Program-made: the position numbers and the translations under genes
Assembly: GCF_900635455.1 (NCBI RefSeq)
Contig: NZ_LR134116.1
Coordinates: 1,860,001-1,924,000, forward strand
Source: Yersinia intermedia
GTDB lineage: Bacteria > Pseudomonadota > Gammaproteobacteria > Enterobacterales > Enterobacteriaceae
Reading direction: 5' to 3'
Length of the DNA: 64,000 nt
The notes under the pieces: generated by a model
The model's input: the letters and a program-made list of their open reading frames with translations, nothing else
Database searches by the model: none
What the model was told of the DNA's origin: nothing
Shown: positions 54,010 through 64,000 of the stretch, in pieces
Layout: every line of letters starts with the position of its first letter
Position numbering within the stretch: position 1 is the stretch's first letter

Positions 54010-55371
54010 ATGTCTTTCGATATGATTATTAAAAACGGAACCGTAGTATTAGAAAATGAAGCATTAGTAACCGACATTGCTATTAAAGATGGCAAGATTG
54101 CGGCTATTGGCTCGGGGTTAACAGGGAGTCGCGACGTTGTTGACGCCAGCGGTATGGTCGTTGCACCAGGGATGATAGATGCTCACTCGCATATGTCTGA
54201 ACCCGGTCGCACACATTGGGAAGGCTATGAAACGGGGACTCGCGCATCGGCCAAAGGTGGCATCACAACCATGGTCGAAATGCCGCTCAATCAGTTACCG
54301 GCGACAGTAGATCGCGCCACGATAGAAATGAAGTTTTCTGCCGCCGAAGGCAAGTTAACTATCGATGCCGCGCAGTTCGGTGGGTTAGTGTCCTATAACC
54401 TTGACCGTTTGCACGAACTGGATGAAGTGGGTGTTGTGGCGTTTAAATGTTTTGTGGCTACCTGTGGCGATCGCAGTGTCAGCAACGACTTTCGTGATGT
54501 GAACGACTTCGAATATTTCAGAGGATTACAAACACTGGCGAAGTTGGATCAACTGGTCGCGGTGCATGCAGAAAACGCATTGATCTGCGATGAACTCGGT
54601 AGGGAAGCCAAGGCTGCTGGCAAAGTAACGGCACATGATTATGTCGCATCACGGCCTGTATTCACTGAAGTAGAAGCCATTCGCCGCGTGTTGTATCTGG
54701 CAAAAGTAGCAGGTTGTCGTTTACATATTTGCCACATCAGTAGCCCGGAAGGGGTGGCAGAGGTTACTCGTGCTCGTCAGGAAGGCCAGCAGGTCACCTG
54801 TGAGTCTTGCCCTCACTACTTTGTATTGGATACTGACCAGTTCGAAAAAATTGGCACATTGGCGAAATGCTCACCGCCTATTCGTGATGCAGAAAATCAG
54901 CGCGGGCTATGGGATAAGCTCTTCAATGGCGAGATTGACTGTTTGGTCTCCGACCATTCACCGTGCCCGCCAGATATGAAAGCCGGTAACATTATGCAGG
55001 CATGGGGTGGTATTGCCGGATTGCAAAACTGTGTCGACATCATGTATGACGAAGCGGTGCAAAAACGCGGACTGCCATTAACCACTTTCGCCAAGCTGAT
55101 GGCCACCAACGCGGCGGATATTTTCGGTCTGAAGCACAAAGGGCGTATTGCCCCAGGGAAAGATGCCGATCTGGTATTTATTCAGCCCAATAGCAGCTAT
55201 ACCCTGCAGGCAGAAGATCTTGAGTACCGTCATAAGGTCAGCCCTTACATTGGCCGTAAAATCAATGCACGAGTAGCGAAAACTATCTTACGCGGCAAAG
55301 TGATTTACGATATTGAAACCGGTGTATCGACGTCTCCTACCGGGAAATTTATTCTGAAACACCAGCAATAA
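54010..55371 (+). CDS. allB: Allantoinase
   Basis: 453 residues, same length as E. coli. Opens the hydantoin ring of allantoin to allantoate. Amidohydrolase: [10 protein letters not shown] (HxH), carboxylated Lys in VVAFKCF, His in [17 protein letters not shown], and Asp in [24 protein letters not shown] precedes the ATG. 62 bp after allP, same operon. Confidence 0.97.
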   Translation: MSFDMIIKNGTVVLENEALVTDIAIKDGKIAAIGSGLTGSRDVVDASGMVVAPGMIDAHSHMSEPGRTHWEGYETGTRASAKGGITTMVEMPLNQLPATVDRATIEMKFSAAEGKLTIDAAQFGGLVSYNLDRLHELDEVGVVAFKCFVATCGDRSVSNDFRDVNDFEYFRGLQTLAKLDQLVAVHAENALICDELGREAKAAGKVTAHDYVASRPVFTEVEAIRRVLYLAKVAGCRLHICHISSPEGVAEVTRARQEGQQVTCESCPHYFVLDTDQFEKIGTLAKCSPPIRDAENQRGLWDKLFNGEIDCLVSDHSPCPPDMKAGNIMQAWGGIAGLQNCVDIMYDEAVQKRGLPLTTFAKLMATNAADIFGLKHKGRIAPGKDADLVFIQPNSSYTLQAEDLEYRHKVSPYIGRKINARVAKTILRGKVIYDIETGVSTSPTGKFILKHQQ

Positions 55372-55380
55372 TCTCCCCGC

Positions 55381-55410
55381 TAATCGCCCCTAATATTTTG
55401 GGGGCGATTA
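55381..55410. terminator. Hairpin between allB and ybbY
   Basis: TAATCGCCCC and GGGGCGATTA form a 10-bp stem with a 10-nt loop. It lies between the two genes without a T tract; it may reduce read-through into ybbY. Confidence 0.6.
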
Positions 55411-55440
55411 GTTATGTCGTTTTATAAGGATAGTGTTTTC

Positions 55441-56742
55441 ATGCGCTCAGATGAACGAGAACGTGGCCATTGGCTGTCTGGTTTTCAGTGGTTCTTCTTT
55501 ATTTTTTGTAACACTGTAGTTGTACCACCTACATTGCAATCGGCTTTCAATTTATCACCTGAAACAACTTTCTGCATTACCCAGTACACCTTTATTGTTA
55601 CCGCGATTGCCTGCCTGAGTCAGGCATTGTGGGGCCACCGGCGTGCAATTATGGAAGGTCCAACCGGGCTATGGTGGATAACTATTTTAACCCTAACATT
55701 GGGTGAGTCAGCTAACGGGACTTCGTTGGTAGAGATTGGTGGCAATCTGGCTGTGGGTATTATGATTTCAGGCGTGGTGACTATTATCATTGGTATCAGT
55801 GGATTAGGGCATCGTTTGGCCTCATGGTTTCGCCCCGGCGTGATGGCTGTGTTTATGTTTTTACTCGGCGCGCAACTGATTAATGTATTTATGAAAGGCA
55901 TGCTAGGTATGCCATTTGGTATTTACAGCGGTCCCGTGACTATCAATCCCGCCACTTTTTCATTGGCGCTGGGGGTCATGATGCTGATGGTAGTGATGAT
56001 CGTGTTACTCCCCCCCAAACTCGGCAAATATACCTTATTGATTGGCACCATGGTGGGTTGGGCACTGTATTTGCTGTTCTTTACACCTACAGTATTTATT
56101 CCTGATGGACAAGGCTGGCTGCTGTTTCCTCTTGGCGAACCCGGCAACCTACACCCAGGAATTATCATCACCACGGTACTGACCGGGGTGGTAAATATCT
56201 CCAATAATTTTGGTGCAATTCGCGGTACCGACCAATTCTATCCGAATGAGCAGTCAGAAACGGCGATGTATCGTCGTAGTTTTATCGTATCCGGGTTGAT
56301 GACTATGGGCGCTGCACCCTTAGGAATTGTGCCATTTTCACCTTTTGTCTCGTCAATTGGTCTACTGACACAAACTCAGGACAGCCGCTTACGTTCTTTC
56401 ATCATCGGTTGCCTGCTATTTCTGACGATGGGTTCATTTGCTTGGTTGACCCGCATTTTCTGTAGCATCCCATTGACTATCAGTAGCGCAGTCATGCTGG
56501 TGTCCTACTTACCACTACTCTATTCAGCCGTTCTGTTTATCAAACAGATGTCGCTGAATGCCAGAAACATATATCGCCTGGCTATTCCCTTATTTTTCGG
56601 TGTTTTCTTTATGAGTATACCGACCTCATTTCTTCAAGCTATGCCTGTCCTCATTCGTCCTTTAGTCAGCAATGGCTTGTTGATGGGCATCTTGATTGCA
56701 TTGTTAGTGGAAAACTTGATTCCGTGGGATCGCATTAAATAA
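55441..56742 (+). CDS. ybbY: NCS2-family purine/uracil-type permease YbbY
   Basis: 433 residues from ATG 55441, the length of E. coli YbbY, with AAGGA upstream. The ATG at 55414 is open but adjoins the hairpin. NCS2 helices; GFQWFFFIFCNTVVVPPTL, GHRRAIMEGP, ISNNFGAIRGTDQFYP and PFSPFVSSIGLLTQT are the substrate-path motifs. Substrate in this cluster is not proven; a ureide or purine is likely. A run of seven C lies at about 55990. Confidence 0.92.
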   Translation: MRSDERERGHWLSGFQWFFFIFCNTVVVPPTLQSAFNLSPETTFCITQYTFIVTAIACLSQALWGHRRAIMEGPTGLWWITILTLTLGESANGTSLVEIGGNLAVGIMISGVVTIIIGISGLGHRLASWFRPGVMAVFMFLLGAQLINVFMKGMLGMPFGIYSGPVTINPATFSLALGVMMLMVVMIVLLPPKLGKYTLLIGTMVGWALYLLFFTPTVFIPDGQGWLLFPLGEPGNLHPGIIITTVLTGVVNISNNFGAIRGTDQFYPNEQSETAMYRRSFIVSGLMTMGAAPLGIVPFSPFVSSIGLLTQTQDSRLRSFIIGCLLFLTMGSFAWLTRIFCSIPLTISSAVMLVSYLPLLYSAVLFIKQMSLNARNIYRLAIPLFFGVFFMSIPTSFLQAMPVLIRPLVSNGLLMGILIALLVENLIPWDRIK

Positions 56743-56760
56743 CCTGATTAAGGATAAAAG

Positions 56761-57906
56761 ATGAGAATTGTCATCGCGCCGGATTCGTTTAAAGAAAGTA
56801 TGAGTGCTGAGCTGGCTGCTGCTGCCGTTGAGCGGGGGTTTCGCGAAGTTTTCCCTTTGGTCGAATGTTTGCGCCTGCCGATTGCCGATGGTGGTGAAGG
56901 AACTGTTGATGCCCTGATCGATGCTACTGGTGGTCACAAGGTATACGTACTGGTCACTGGGCCGTTAGGGCAAAAAGTGAACGCTTGCTACGGTGTGATC
57001 GGCGATGGGGATACCGCAGTGATCGAAATGGCGGCAGCCAGTGGGTTGATGTTGGTTCCTGCGGATAAGCGCAATCCGTTGCAAGCGACCAGTTATGGTA
57101 CTGGTGAGCTGATACGTCATGCTCTGGATCAGGGGATCCGCCATATTATTTTGGGTATTGGTGGTAGTGCTACGGTCGATGGTGGCATTGGTATGGTGCA
57201 AGCATTGGGTGGACATTTCCAACATCGTGATGGCCATGAGTTGCCGTTCGGCGGTGGTGAAATGGCGCAACTGGTCGCAATCGATCTCCACAATTTAGAT
57301 CCCCGTCTGGCGCAATGCCGATTGGAAGTGGCTTGTGATGTAGATAACCCCTTGGTTGGCTCGCGCGGTGCGGCGGCGGTATTTGGCCCGCAGAAAGGTG
57401 CAACACCGGAGATGGTGGCGCAGCTTGAGCAAGGGTTGAATCAATTGGCTGAAGTTATTAAAGCATCAATGGGCCAAGATATTCGGGCGCTGCCGGGCGG
57501 CGGTGCCGCTGGTGGTATGGGGATTGCGACAACGGTATTATTAAAAGGTGAATTGAAACCGGGGATTGATATCATCATGGATGCGGTGCAACTAAGGTCG
57601 GCATTTGCCACCGCAGACTTGGTTATCACGGGTGAAGGGCGTATGGACAGTCAAACGGCGGGGGGGAAAGCGCCCACCGGGGTTGCGATGTTGGCTAAAG
57701 AGTTCCAACTGCCCGTAATCGCACTTGCCGGGGTGCTGGGGGAGGGGGTGGAAGCAGTATATGAGCAGGGTATTGATGCGGTGTTCAGTATTTTGCCACG
57801 GTTGGACTCTTTAGACCGTGTACTGGCCCAAGGAGAAGTAAATCTGCAACAATGTGCGCGCAATGTTGCCCAGGCCATTAAAATTGGTCAAAAGTTAGTC
57901 AATTAA
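56761..57906 (+). CDS. glxK: Glycerate kinase
   Basis: 381 residues, same length as E. coli GlxK. Phosphorylates D-glycerate to 2-phosphoglycerate (some members to 3-phosphoglycerate). Type 1 glycerate kinase blocks: [51 protein letters not shown] and [12 protein letters not shown]. 18 bp after ybbY; last of the plus-strand run. Confidence 0.96.
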   Translation: MRIVIAPDSFKESMSAELAAAAVERGFREVFPLVECLRLPIADGGEGTVDALIDATGGHKVYVLVTGPLGQKVNACYGVIGDGDTAVIEMAAASGLMLVPADKRNPLQATSYGTGELIRHALDQGIRHIILGIGGSATVDGGIGMVQALGGHFQHRDGHELPFGGGEMAQLVAIDLHNLDPRLAQCRLEVACDVDNPLVGSRGAAAVFGPQKGATPEMVAQLEQGLNQLAEVIKASMGQDIRALPGGGAAGGMGIATTVLLKGELKPGIDIIMDAVQLRSAFATADLVITGEGRMDSQTAGGKAPTGVAMLAKEFQLPVIALAGVLGEGVEAVYEQGIDAVFSILPRLDSLDRVLAQGEVNLQQCARNVAQAIKIGQKLVN

Positions 57907-57917
57907 ATAAGTGAAAA

Positions 57918-57939
57918 GGCCACGCATTTTGGCGTGGCC
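57918..57939. terminator. Bidirectional terminator between glxK and allE
   Basis: GGCCACGC-ATTTTG-GCGTGGCC between the convergent genes, 11 nt after the glxK stop. No clean T run, but GC-rich and well placed. Confidence 0.75.
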
Positions 57940-57965
57940 CACTGATGACATCAAACTTCCACTTA

Positions 57966-58757
57966 TTATATTTCTACGTCGCGGTTACAGTCTTTTGAAT
58001 AAATATAGCTAAACTCTTCTTTGCCAACGGCATAACCGGCTTGCGGTACATAAGCTGCCATAAAGATGTAATCCCCTTGCTTCACAGGTACCCAGGTATT
58101 ATCCAGGTTATACACCCCCGCACCGCTGAGAATATAGGCTCCATGCTCTTGTACATGGGTTTCGATATAGCCATGGCTAGCCCCTGGCTTGAACGACAGA
58201 ATATGCATGTTCATATCAAAACCGATATCTTTTGGTAGCAAATCCTGCAAGATGACGTCGTCCATACCTTCGTAGTGGATCTTTTCCAGATTATTAATGT
58301 TATCGCACACAACATGTGCCTGGTAACCATCAATGCGTTGATAGCGACGTTTATAGAGAAAAACTTTACTGCTCTTGCCAGCATTATTATTCGCCAACCG
58401 TAACATTACCCCTGCTGGGCAATAGAGATAGCCACCTTGAGTAAGTTCATGTGCCGTGGTATCAGCACTGGCGGTGACACCGCCCTCGATTACATAGACA
58501 AAGGTTTCGACCTCATCACCACCAAAACCCTGCTTGTTACCACCGTCATGATGCAGAGTCACCAGATAATCGACAAAACTGGCCCCGAGTTTTGGCGTTG
58601 AAAGAATAGTAATATCACAATTGTCAAAACCCGGAATAATATTGCGTACCAAACCCTCTGGCGGGATCAGTGCATAATTATCACGCTTGATAATGGAGCG
58701 GGACGAAAGAATATCAGCCGGATAGCCAATCTGGTTAGTAAAGTAGCCCACGGTCAT
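57966..58757 (-). CDS. allE: (S)-Ureidoglycine aminohydrolase
   Basis: 263 residues (E. coli AllE 261). Releases ammonia from ureidoglycine to give S-ureidoglycolate. Two cupin domains: FVYVIEGGVTASAD in the first, HILSFKPGASHGYIETHVQE, HGAYILSGAGVY and VKQGDYIFMAA in the second, carrying the Mn ligands. AGGAGAATG is 4 nt upstream of the ATG. Third gene of the allD-allC-allE operon. Confidence 0.96.
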   Translation of the reverse strand: MTVGYFTNQIGYPADILSSRSIIKRDNYALIPPEGLVRNIIPGFDNCDITILSTPKLGASFVDYLVTLHHDGGNKQGFGGDEVETFVYVIEGGVTASADTTAHELTQGGYLYCPAGVMLRLANNNAGKSSKVFLYKRRYQRIDGYQAHVVCDNINNLEKIHYEGMDDVILQDLLPKDIGFDMNMHILSFKPGASHGYIETHVQEHGAYILSGAGVYNLDNTWVPVKQGDYIFMAAYVPQAGYAVGKEEFSYIYSKDCNRDVEI

Positions 58758-58814
58758 TCTCCTGATTTAACTTTATATAAGGGTGTGCGCCGAACATCGG
58801 CGACACCGACTTGC

Positions 58815-60077
58815 TCAGTGCCAGTCCGGCTGTTCCAGATAGGCTAATTGATAAAGGGTATGCGCCAGAATTTTAACGCCTTCGCATAAATCGCTGGTGG
58901 CAGTTCGTTCTGCTGGATTATGGCTAATACCGTCGATGCTTGGCACGAATAGCATTACGGTTGGTACTTGTGGTGCGAAAATTTGCGAGTCATGACCGGC
59001 ACCGCTGTGCATCAGCCGGGCATTAAACTGATGTGTTTTACACAGTTGTGTCACCCCATTGACTAATGTAGGGTCCATGGGAATAGGGGCTTCATCCATC
59101 CACAAATCAATTTCAGCTTTAATACTCATCTCATCACAGATACGGTATATATCGGCTTCCAACTGATGGGTGAAACGTTGTAGTACCTGACTGTCGGTGT
59201 GGCGGCAATCGATAGTAAATTGTGTCATTCCCGGTACGACGTTAACAGTGTTCGGTCTAGGGGTGACTTTACCAAAGGTCAGTACGAGCGGATCACCTTC
59301 TGCACGGGCCTTAGCGAGAGATTCACAGCAAATACGGCTGAATGCTTCCACGGTGTCTTTACGATAACTCATCGGCGTGGTGCCCGCGTGGTTGGCTTCG
59401 CCGATCAGAGTGACATCATAGCGACGTTGACCGACAATGCTGGTGACCACGCCAATAGTTTGGCCTTCAGTTTCTAATACTTTCCCTTGCTCGATATGTA
59501 GCTCGACAAAAGCAGCGATGTCACGGCGCGGTGGCTGGCATTCATCCGTGACTGTAAAGCCAGCATCATGCATGGCATCAATAAAATTGATCCCATTGGC
59601 ATCGCTAAGGGTAGCCACGTCAGTTTTTTTTGCCTGTCCGAGCACATTCTTGCTGCCCCAGAATACATAGGGGAAGCGGCTGCCTTCTTCTTCTGCCAGT
59701 GAAATGACTTCCAGGGTACGCAAAGGTTTGCCGTAAGTGGCGTGCAGATAATTAATGGCGATAAATGCTGCTTCAATGCCCCACTGACCATCAAGATTAC
59801 CGCCATTCACCACGGTATCTATATGCGAGCCGGACATAATGATTTCATCGGGGTATTTGCTTCCTTTAAGCTGGCCGGAGAGATTACCGATACCGTCAAA
59901 ATGGGCAGTAAGTCCGGCGGTCTCAAATGCAGTTTTTAATGCTTTCTGGGCGGCTACCCACTCAGGGCTGTAAAGTAAGCGCGTCATGCCACCACTGGGG
60001 TCAGCACCAAATGCGGATAACCATTGTGATGAAGCCGTTATTTCTTGTTCAAACCGTTTCATTTTTCGTGGTTCCAT
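58815..60077 (-). CDS. allC: Allantoate amidohydrolase
   Basis: 420 residues from ATG 60077; the second ATG at 60062 (MKRFEQEI) gives 415 and is nearer to the E. coli length (411). Neither has a good ribosome site. M20/peptidase family with the two-metal site: SGSHIDTVVNGGNLDG, LAEEEGSRF, ELHIEQG, MHSGAGHDSQIFAP. Splits allantoate into ureidoglycine, ammonia and CO2. Confidence 0.95.
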   Translation of the reverse strand: MEPRKMKRFEQEITASSQWLSAFGADPSGGMTRLLYSPEWVAAQKALKTAFETAGLTAHFDGIGNLSGQLKGSKYPDEIIMSGSHIDTVVNGGNLDGQWGIEAAFIAINYLHATYGKPLRTLEVISLAEEEGSRFPYVFWGSKNVLGQAKKTDVATLSDANGINFIDAMHDAGFTVTDECQPPRRDIAAFVELHIEQGKVLETEGQTIGVVTSIVGQRRYDVTLIGEANHAGTTPMSYRKDTVEAFSRICCESLAKARAEGDPLVLTFGKVTPRPNTVNVVPGMTQFTIDCRHTDSQVLQRFTHQLEADIYRICDEMSIKAEIDLWMDEAPIPMDPTLVNGVTQLCKTHQFNARLMHSGAGHDSQIFAPQVPTVMLFVPSIDGISHNPAERTATSDLCEGVKILAHTLYQLAYLEQPDWH

Positions 60078-60143
60078 AAAATAAATGCTTGGTAAGCTGC
60101 TCAGGAAATAATTATTTTTTAAGTCAATAATTATTAGCTAAGA

Positions 60144-61193
60144 TTAGCTGGCAAAGGGACTTTTATTATCATAAGAACGCTGATAGATATCGGAAGAAAT
60201 AAGGTATTGATAAATTTCATCTACAATATCGATACCATTTTTTTCACTTAATAACTCACGGTTACGACTGTTTTGACCTGGATAACAAACCTGTTTAACA
60301 CCTGGAGCCGGTGTGATTGCATTCAGTTCCTGCATCACCTGGCTGATATTTTTACGGAATACAGCTTCATCGGTAAAATAAGCAGGGTTAAGCACAATAT
60401 GTAATTGCCCTAATTCTCTGCCTTTGCTGAGATCGTGATACATAGAGCTGACATGTTTACCAAACGGTAGCCCCAACAGCACGCCGGAAAGAATATCCAC
60501 CATCATCATCAAACCATACCCTTTTGGCCCTGCGATCGGCAATAGCCCGCTAACGGCAAAGGGGTCAGTGGTATTTTTGCCTTCTTTGTCTACCGCCCAA
60601 GTATCAGGGATAGGGACATTACGCGAACGCGCATCTAGCACTTTACCCCAAGCCTGTACCGTGGTTGCCATATCGAAGGTTACGATGTCCTCACCCTCAG
60701 CGGGAGCCGCAAAGGCGATAGGATTGGTGCCATAATAGACTTCAGCACCACCATAAGGGACGACCATTGGATCTGATTGACATAATGAAATACCAATCAT
60801 GCCCGCGTGTGCTGCCTGCTGCACAAAATAGGATAATGCACCGCTGTGACCGATACGGCGGACACCCACGACGGCTACGCCAGCAGACTTCGCCATTTCA
60901 ATGGCATGATCCATGCTCATTTTAGCCGCAACGTGGCCCGCACCATTGTCACCATCAAAGACTGCGCTGCAAGGGCCTGTTGGTGTGAAGGTGAAATTAG
61001 GGTGGTTGTTGATCCCACCTTTACTGATGCGCTCAGCGTAGTATTCCACTCGTACCGCACCGTGGGAGTGAATCCCCCTGGCATCGGCGTGTGCTAACAC
61101 ATCGGCGACAATTGCAGCATGGTCTTGACTCAATCCAGCAGCATGAATTTTATTTTGTATAAGTTGATTCAGTTGTGCTTTTGAAACTTTCAT
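60144..61193 (-). CDS. allD: Ureidoglycolate dehydrogenase
   Basis: 349 residues, same length as E. coli. Malate/L-lactate dehydrogenase-like family: ARGIHSHGAVRVEYYAERIS with the catalytic His, VGVRRIGHSGALSYFVQQA, and FDMATTVQAWGK. Oxidises ureidoglycolate to oxalurate with NAD+, the branch used in anaerobic allantoin fermentation. First gene of the minus-strand operon. Confidence 0.96.
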   Translation of the reverse strand: MKVSKAQLNQLIQNKIHAAGLSQDHAAIVADVLAHADARGIHSHGAVRVEYYAERISKGGINNHPNFTFTPTGPCSAVFDGDNGAGHVAAKMSMDHAIEMAKSAGVAVVGVRRIGHSGALSYFVQQAAHAGMIGISLCQSDPMVVPYGGAEVYYGTNPIAFAAPAEGEDIVTFDMATTVQAWGKVLDARSRNVPIPDTWAVDKEGKNTTDPFAVSGLLPIAGPKGYGLMMMVDILSGVLLGLPFGKHVSSMYHDLSKGRELGQLHIVLNPAYFTDEAVFRKNISQVMQELNAITPAPGVKQVCYPGQNSRNRELLSEKNGIDIVDEIYQYLISSDIYQRSYDNKSPFAS

Positions 61194-61594
61194 ACTCAGT
61201 CCTTTTGTTACACGGTTTCTACCCTGAGTTTTTCATCTTGTCGCTGACCGTCATGAGAAATTCCTTGGGCATATAAAAACCACCTCTGATAACTAATGTA
61301 TAAACCCATTAATTAAATAATGTGATCCAGACGGGGTTTGTTTTATTGAATTAAATATTTATTAAATCGACTAATTATTATTAGAAAAATTAAAAAGAAG
61401 TATGATGTTATTTAATCTAATTACCATGGTATTGAATGGTAATTTCTAATAATGGAAAAGTGTGACTTTACTCACCATTACACCATTTTTTTATTTGTAC
61501 TTTAGTCTCAATGATCATGTCTGGCATTTTATTGGAATATTTACTGACCTGTTATTTTTAATAAAAATCAGATGCAGTGTAAAGGAATAAAACT
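61194..61594. promoter_or_regulatory. Divergent allD/fdrA control region
   Basis: 401 bp, AT-rich, no gene. Contains the candidate AllS site at 61419-61444. In E. coli AllS activates from this interval. Confidence 0.7.
61419..61444. promoter_or_regulatory. Candidate AllS binding site
   Basis: AATTACCAT and ATGGTAATT, 8 nt apart, near the middle of the divergent interval. The first arm also forms the small palindrome TACCATGGTA. Size and placement suit a LysR-type activator; no second copy was seen, so the assignment is inference. Confidence 0.5.
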
Positions 61595-63262
61595 ATGGTT
61601 CATGCATTTATTAAAAAAGGAAGTTTTCAGGATTCTGTCAGCCTGATGCTTATTTCCCGCAAGCTCAGTGAGTCACCTGGCGTAGATGAAATCTCTGTCA
61701 TGATGGGTACTCCTGCCAACAAATCGTTACTGGAGGTCACCGGATTTTGGCACCCACAATTTGGAGAGGCAACGCCTAACGATATCTGTGTTGCTATTAA
61801 GGCTGATTCTGCCGATCCAGCGATCACCACAGAAATCAGTGAATTATTGGAGGCGGCGCTAAAAACTATCGCCTTGGGACATCATAGCGGCAAAAAATTG
61901 CATAAGGCGCGTAGTTGGCGTACTGCGCAAGCAAAACTGCCAGATGCGAACCTGGTACTGATTTCTATTGCGGGTGAATACGCCGCAGCGCTAGCGGATG
62001 ATGCATTAGATGCTGGTTGCAATGTGATGATGTTTTCAGACAACGTCAGTGTAGAGCAAGAGTTGGCTCTGAAAACCAAGGCCAGCCATAACGGATTAAT
62101 TGTTATGGGGCCAGATTGTGGTACTGCCAATATTGCGGGTGCCCCTTTGGCGTTTGCCAACAAGGTACCGAAGGGTGTTATCGGCATTATTGGGGCTTCG
62201 GGGACGGGCATTCAGGAGCTGACATCGCAAATTACACTTGCGGGTCAGGGGATTTCTCATGCCTTTGGTTTAGGGGGGCGTGATCTCACCGCAGAAATTG
62301 GCGGCATCAGTGCACTGACAGCGTTGCGAATACTGGGGGCGGATCCCAATAGCCTGGTATTAGCTTTTGTCTCTAAACCACCTGCACCACAAGTACGCCA
62401 GCGGGTAATTGCTGAAATGAAACTCCTCGCAAAACCGGTCGTGGCGTTATTCCTTGGAACAAAAGCGCCAGTCAGCCGGGACGGAAATATCTATTTCGCC
62501 GACACCCTTGATGAAGCGGCGCGCTTGGCTGCCATGCTGGGGTATGTGCAGCAGATGGCAGCTCTACAACCCTCGGTCTGTGGTGGCAGTATTGTTGGCT
62601 TATATGCCGGTGGCACGCTTGCAGCAGAGTGCGCGATGTTGCTCGCCGAACGACTGGGAGTCACGCTGGATAACCATCACCCTAATGGCCTGATGTTGGC
62701 TATCGATGGTCATAAAATCATTGATATGGGCGACGATTTCTACACCCAAGGCAAACCGCACCCAATGATCGATCCCACCACCCGTAATCAGGAAATTGCC
62801 CGTTTGGCGGATCAACCGCAGGTCAGCGTACTGCTGCTTGACGTGGTGATTGGTTTTGGCGCGCAAGAAGATCCCGCCTTGTCACTGGTTCAGGAAGTTA
62901 AGCGGCTCCGGGAAAAACGTGGTGATGCGCATCCATTGGCTGTGATTGCAACTGTTACTGGTACTGAACAGGACCCACAACAACGTTCTAAGCAGATCGA
63001 AACGCTGGTTGCTGCTGACATTGCCGTAATGCCAACACTGCCCGCCGCCGTGATGTTGGCGTACCAATTGGTTACACCTCAACCGATGTTGGAAGTGTTG
63101 CCGGAGCCTGCGTTGCTTGCCGGCGTCTCGGTAATTAACGCGGGTTTGCGCAGCTTTGCCGATGATTTGCAAACCAACGAGATTCCAGTCGTGCATTACC
63201 AGTGGGGGCCGGTTGCGGGTGGTAATCAGAAATTGGCTAACATACTGAAAAAATTAAAATAA
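61595..63262 (+). CDS. fdrA: FdrA, acyl-CoA synthetase-like protein of the allantoin cluster
   Basis: 555 residues, same length as E. coli FdrA. Succinyl-CoA ligase/ATP-citrate lyase-like folds: NVMMFSDNVSVEQEL, IVMGPDCGTANIAG, GIIGASGTGIQELTSQI, and a C-terminal flavodoxin-like part with LLLDVVIGFGAQEDPA. Together with YlbE and YlbF it is the proposed oxamate carbamoyltransferase that turns oxalurate to oxamate and carbamoyl phosphate. AAAGGAAT before the ATG. Confidence 0.94.
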   Translation: MVHAFIKKGSFQDSVSLMLISRKLSESPGVDEISVMMGTPANKSLLEVTGFWHPQFGEATPNDICVAIKADSADPAITTEISELLEAALKTIALGHHSGKKLHKARSWRTAQAKLPDANLVLISIAGEYAAALADDALDAGCNVMMFSDNVSVEQELALKTKASHNGLIVMGPDCGTANIAGAPLAFANKVPKGVIGIIGASGTGIQELTSQITLAGQGISHAFGLGGRDLTAEIGGISALTALRILGADPNSLVLAFVSKPPAPQVRQRVIAEMKLLAKPVVALFLGTKAPVSRDGNIYFADTLDEAARLAAMLGYVQQMAALQPSVCGGSIVGLYAGGTLAAECAMLLAERLGVTLDNHHPNGLMLAIDGHKIIDMGDDFYTQGKPHPMIDPTTRNQEIARLADQPQVSVLLLDVVIGFGAQEDPALSLVQEVKRLREKRGDAHPLAVIATVTGTEQDPQQRSKQIETLVAADIAVMPTLPAAVMLAYQLVTPQPMLEVLPEPALLAGVSVINAGLRSFADDLQTNEIPVVHYQWGPVAGGNQKLANILKKLK

Positions 63263-63271
63263 GGGAATGAT

Positions 63272-64000
63272 ATGTACACAACAATTGAGCAAGCCAACGC
63301 AGCGGTTATCGCTAGGATCCGTGAAGCACGTCCACATTGGCAAAGTGTTGAACTCGCTAAAGATTTGATCCCGCAACTGGCGCAAGGCCGCAAACTGTTG
63401 CACGCCGGCCCACCGGTAACCTGGCAAGAAATGAGTGGGCCTGTTCGCGGTGCATGCATTGGCGCTTGTCTATTTGAACAGTGGGCACAGAACGAAGAGC
63501 AAGCCTTAGCGTTGCTGGAAAATAATGAAATTGAATTTATCCCTTGTCATAACGTCAGTGCGGTAGGCCCGATGGGTGGCATTACCTCAGCCACCATGCC
63601 AATGGTGGTGGTCAATAATAAGGTGCATGGCAACTATGCCTACTGCAACTTGAATGAGGGTATCGGTAAGGTTATGCGTTTTGGCGCATATGGTGCGGAT
63701 GTGCAGGAACGTTTGCGTTGGATGCGGGATTCATTGGCACCGGTACTGAAAGAGGTATTAGCAGGTGTTGATGGGGGGATAGATCTTACCGCCATCATGG
63801 CGCAGGCCATCAGCATGGGTGATGAATTCCACCAACGTAATATTGCCGCTTCAGCATTACTGATGCGGCTGCTGGCACCAAAAATTAGTTTACTCAACCA
63901 CGACAAAGCTGAGTTAACCAAGGTGCTGCAATTCCTCAGTATCACGGATCAGTTCTTCCTCAACCTGGCAATGGCCTATTGTAAAGCCGCCATGGATGCC
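63272..64000 (+). CDS. ylbE: YlbE (DUF1116), partial at window end
   Basis: First 243 codons; the gene runs past the window (E. coli YlbE about 419 residues). ATG 63272 with AAGGGAATG upstream, 9 bp after fdrA. LLHAGPPVTWQEMSGPVRGA, CHNVSAVGPMGGITSATMPM and NLNEGIGKVMRFGAYG are typical of DUF1116. Proposed subunit of oxamate carbamoyltransferase with FdrA. The E. coli order predicts ylbF and a carbamate kinase gene next. Confidence 0.93.
   Translation, partial: MYTTIEQANAAVIARIREARPHWQSVELAKDLIPQLAQGRKLLHAGPPVTWQEMSGPVRGACIGACLFEQWAQNEEQALALLENNEIEFIPCHNVSAVGPMGGITSATMPMVVVNNKVHGNYAYCNLNEGIGKVMRFGAYGADVQERLRWMRDSLAPVLKEVLAGVDGGIDLTAIMAQAISMGDEFHQRNIAASALLMRLLAPKISLLNHDKAELTKVLQFLSITDQFFLNLAMAYCKAAMDA

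Overview
The window is chromosomal DNA of a gamma-proteobacterium of the order Enterobacterales. Core proteins (HspQ, RlmI, MgsA, TusE, the allantoin enzymes) are near-collinear with Escherichia coli but clearly diverged, the G+C is moderate, and the fimbrial locus uses small winged-helix and ToxR-like regulators. A Yersinia (Yersiniaceae) species other than Y. pestis is the best guess; this is inference, no search was run. There are no rRNA genes, CRISPR arrays, complete insertion sequences or prophages.

Layout. (1) 1-8818 is conserved backbone: yccS (cut by the window edge), yccF, helD, mgsA, yccT, yccU, hspQ, rlmI, yccX, tusE and a tRNA-Ser(UGA) gene with a clear promoter. (2) 8819-23537 is an AT-rich accessory block in which every gene lies on the minus strand. 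Its centre is a five-gene chaperone-usher fimbrial operon (major subunit, chaperone, usher, two-domain adhesin, second chaperone; 19423 down to 13328). An EAL-type c-di-GMP phosphodiesterase follows it. Around it sit a LuxR-type regulator, two paralogous small winged-helix proteins and a ToxR/MarT-like membrane regulator with a FidL-like partner. A diverged non-coding segment of about 310 bp occurs twice, flanking the fimbrial operon and EAL gene as direct repeats.

(3) 23538-45716 is a 22-kb block read entirely on the plus strand, and is the most interesting part. It joins an OpgC-type acyltransferase, an alpha-glucan phosphorylase, a small predicted beta-barrel protein, a REC-PP2C phosphatase, a STAS anti-sigma-antagonist, a sugar-1-phosphate nucleotidyltransferase, an RsbW-like ATPase, a BcsA-like GT2 synthase, three tandem DUF3131-like envelope proteins, a GH2 hydrolase, a giant CHASE-PAS hybrid histidine kinase and a REC-GGDEF diguanylate cyclase. 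Many neighbours overlap by 1-4 nt. It reads as a glucan or exopolysaccharide production system with its own precursor supply, envelope processing, and two signalling layers (partner switching and c-di-GMP).

(4) 45882-64000 is the allantoin/glyoxylate catabolic cluster in the same order as E. coli: allS, allA, allR, gcl, hyi, glxR, allP (ybbW), allB, ybbY, glxK on plus (allS on minus), then allE-allC-allD on minus and fdrA-ylbE on plus (ylbE cut by the window edge). Near-identical palindromes before allA and gcl look like AllR operators, and an inverted repeat between allD and fdrA is a candidate AllS site. Together these genes would import allantoin, open and deaminate it, and feed glyoxylate to 2-phosphoglycerate or 3-phosphoglycerate and ureidoglycolate to oxalurate.
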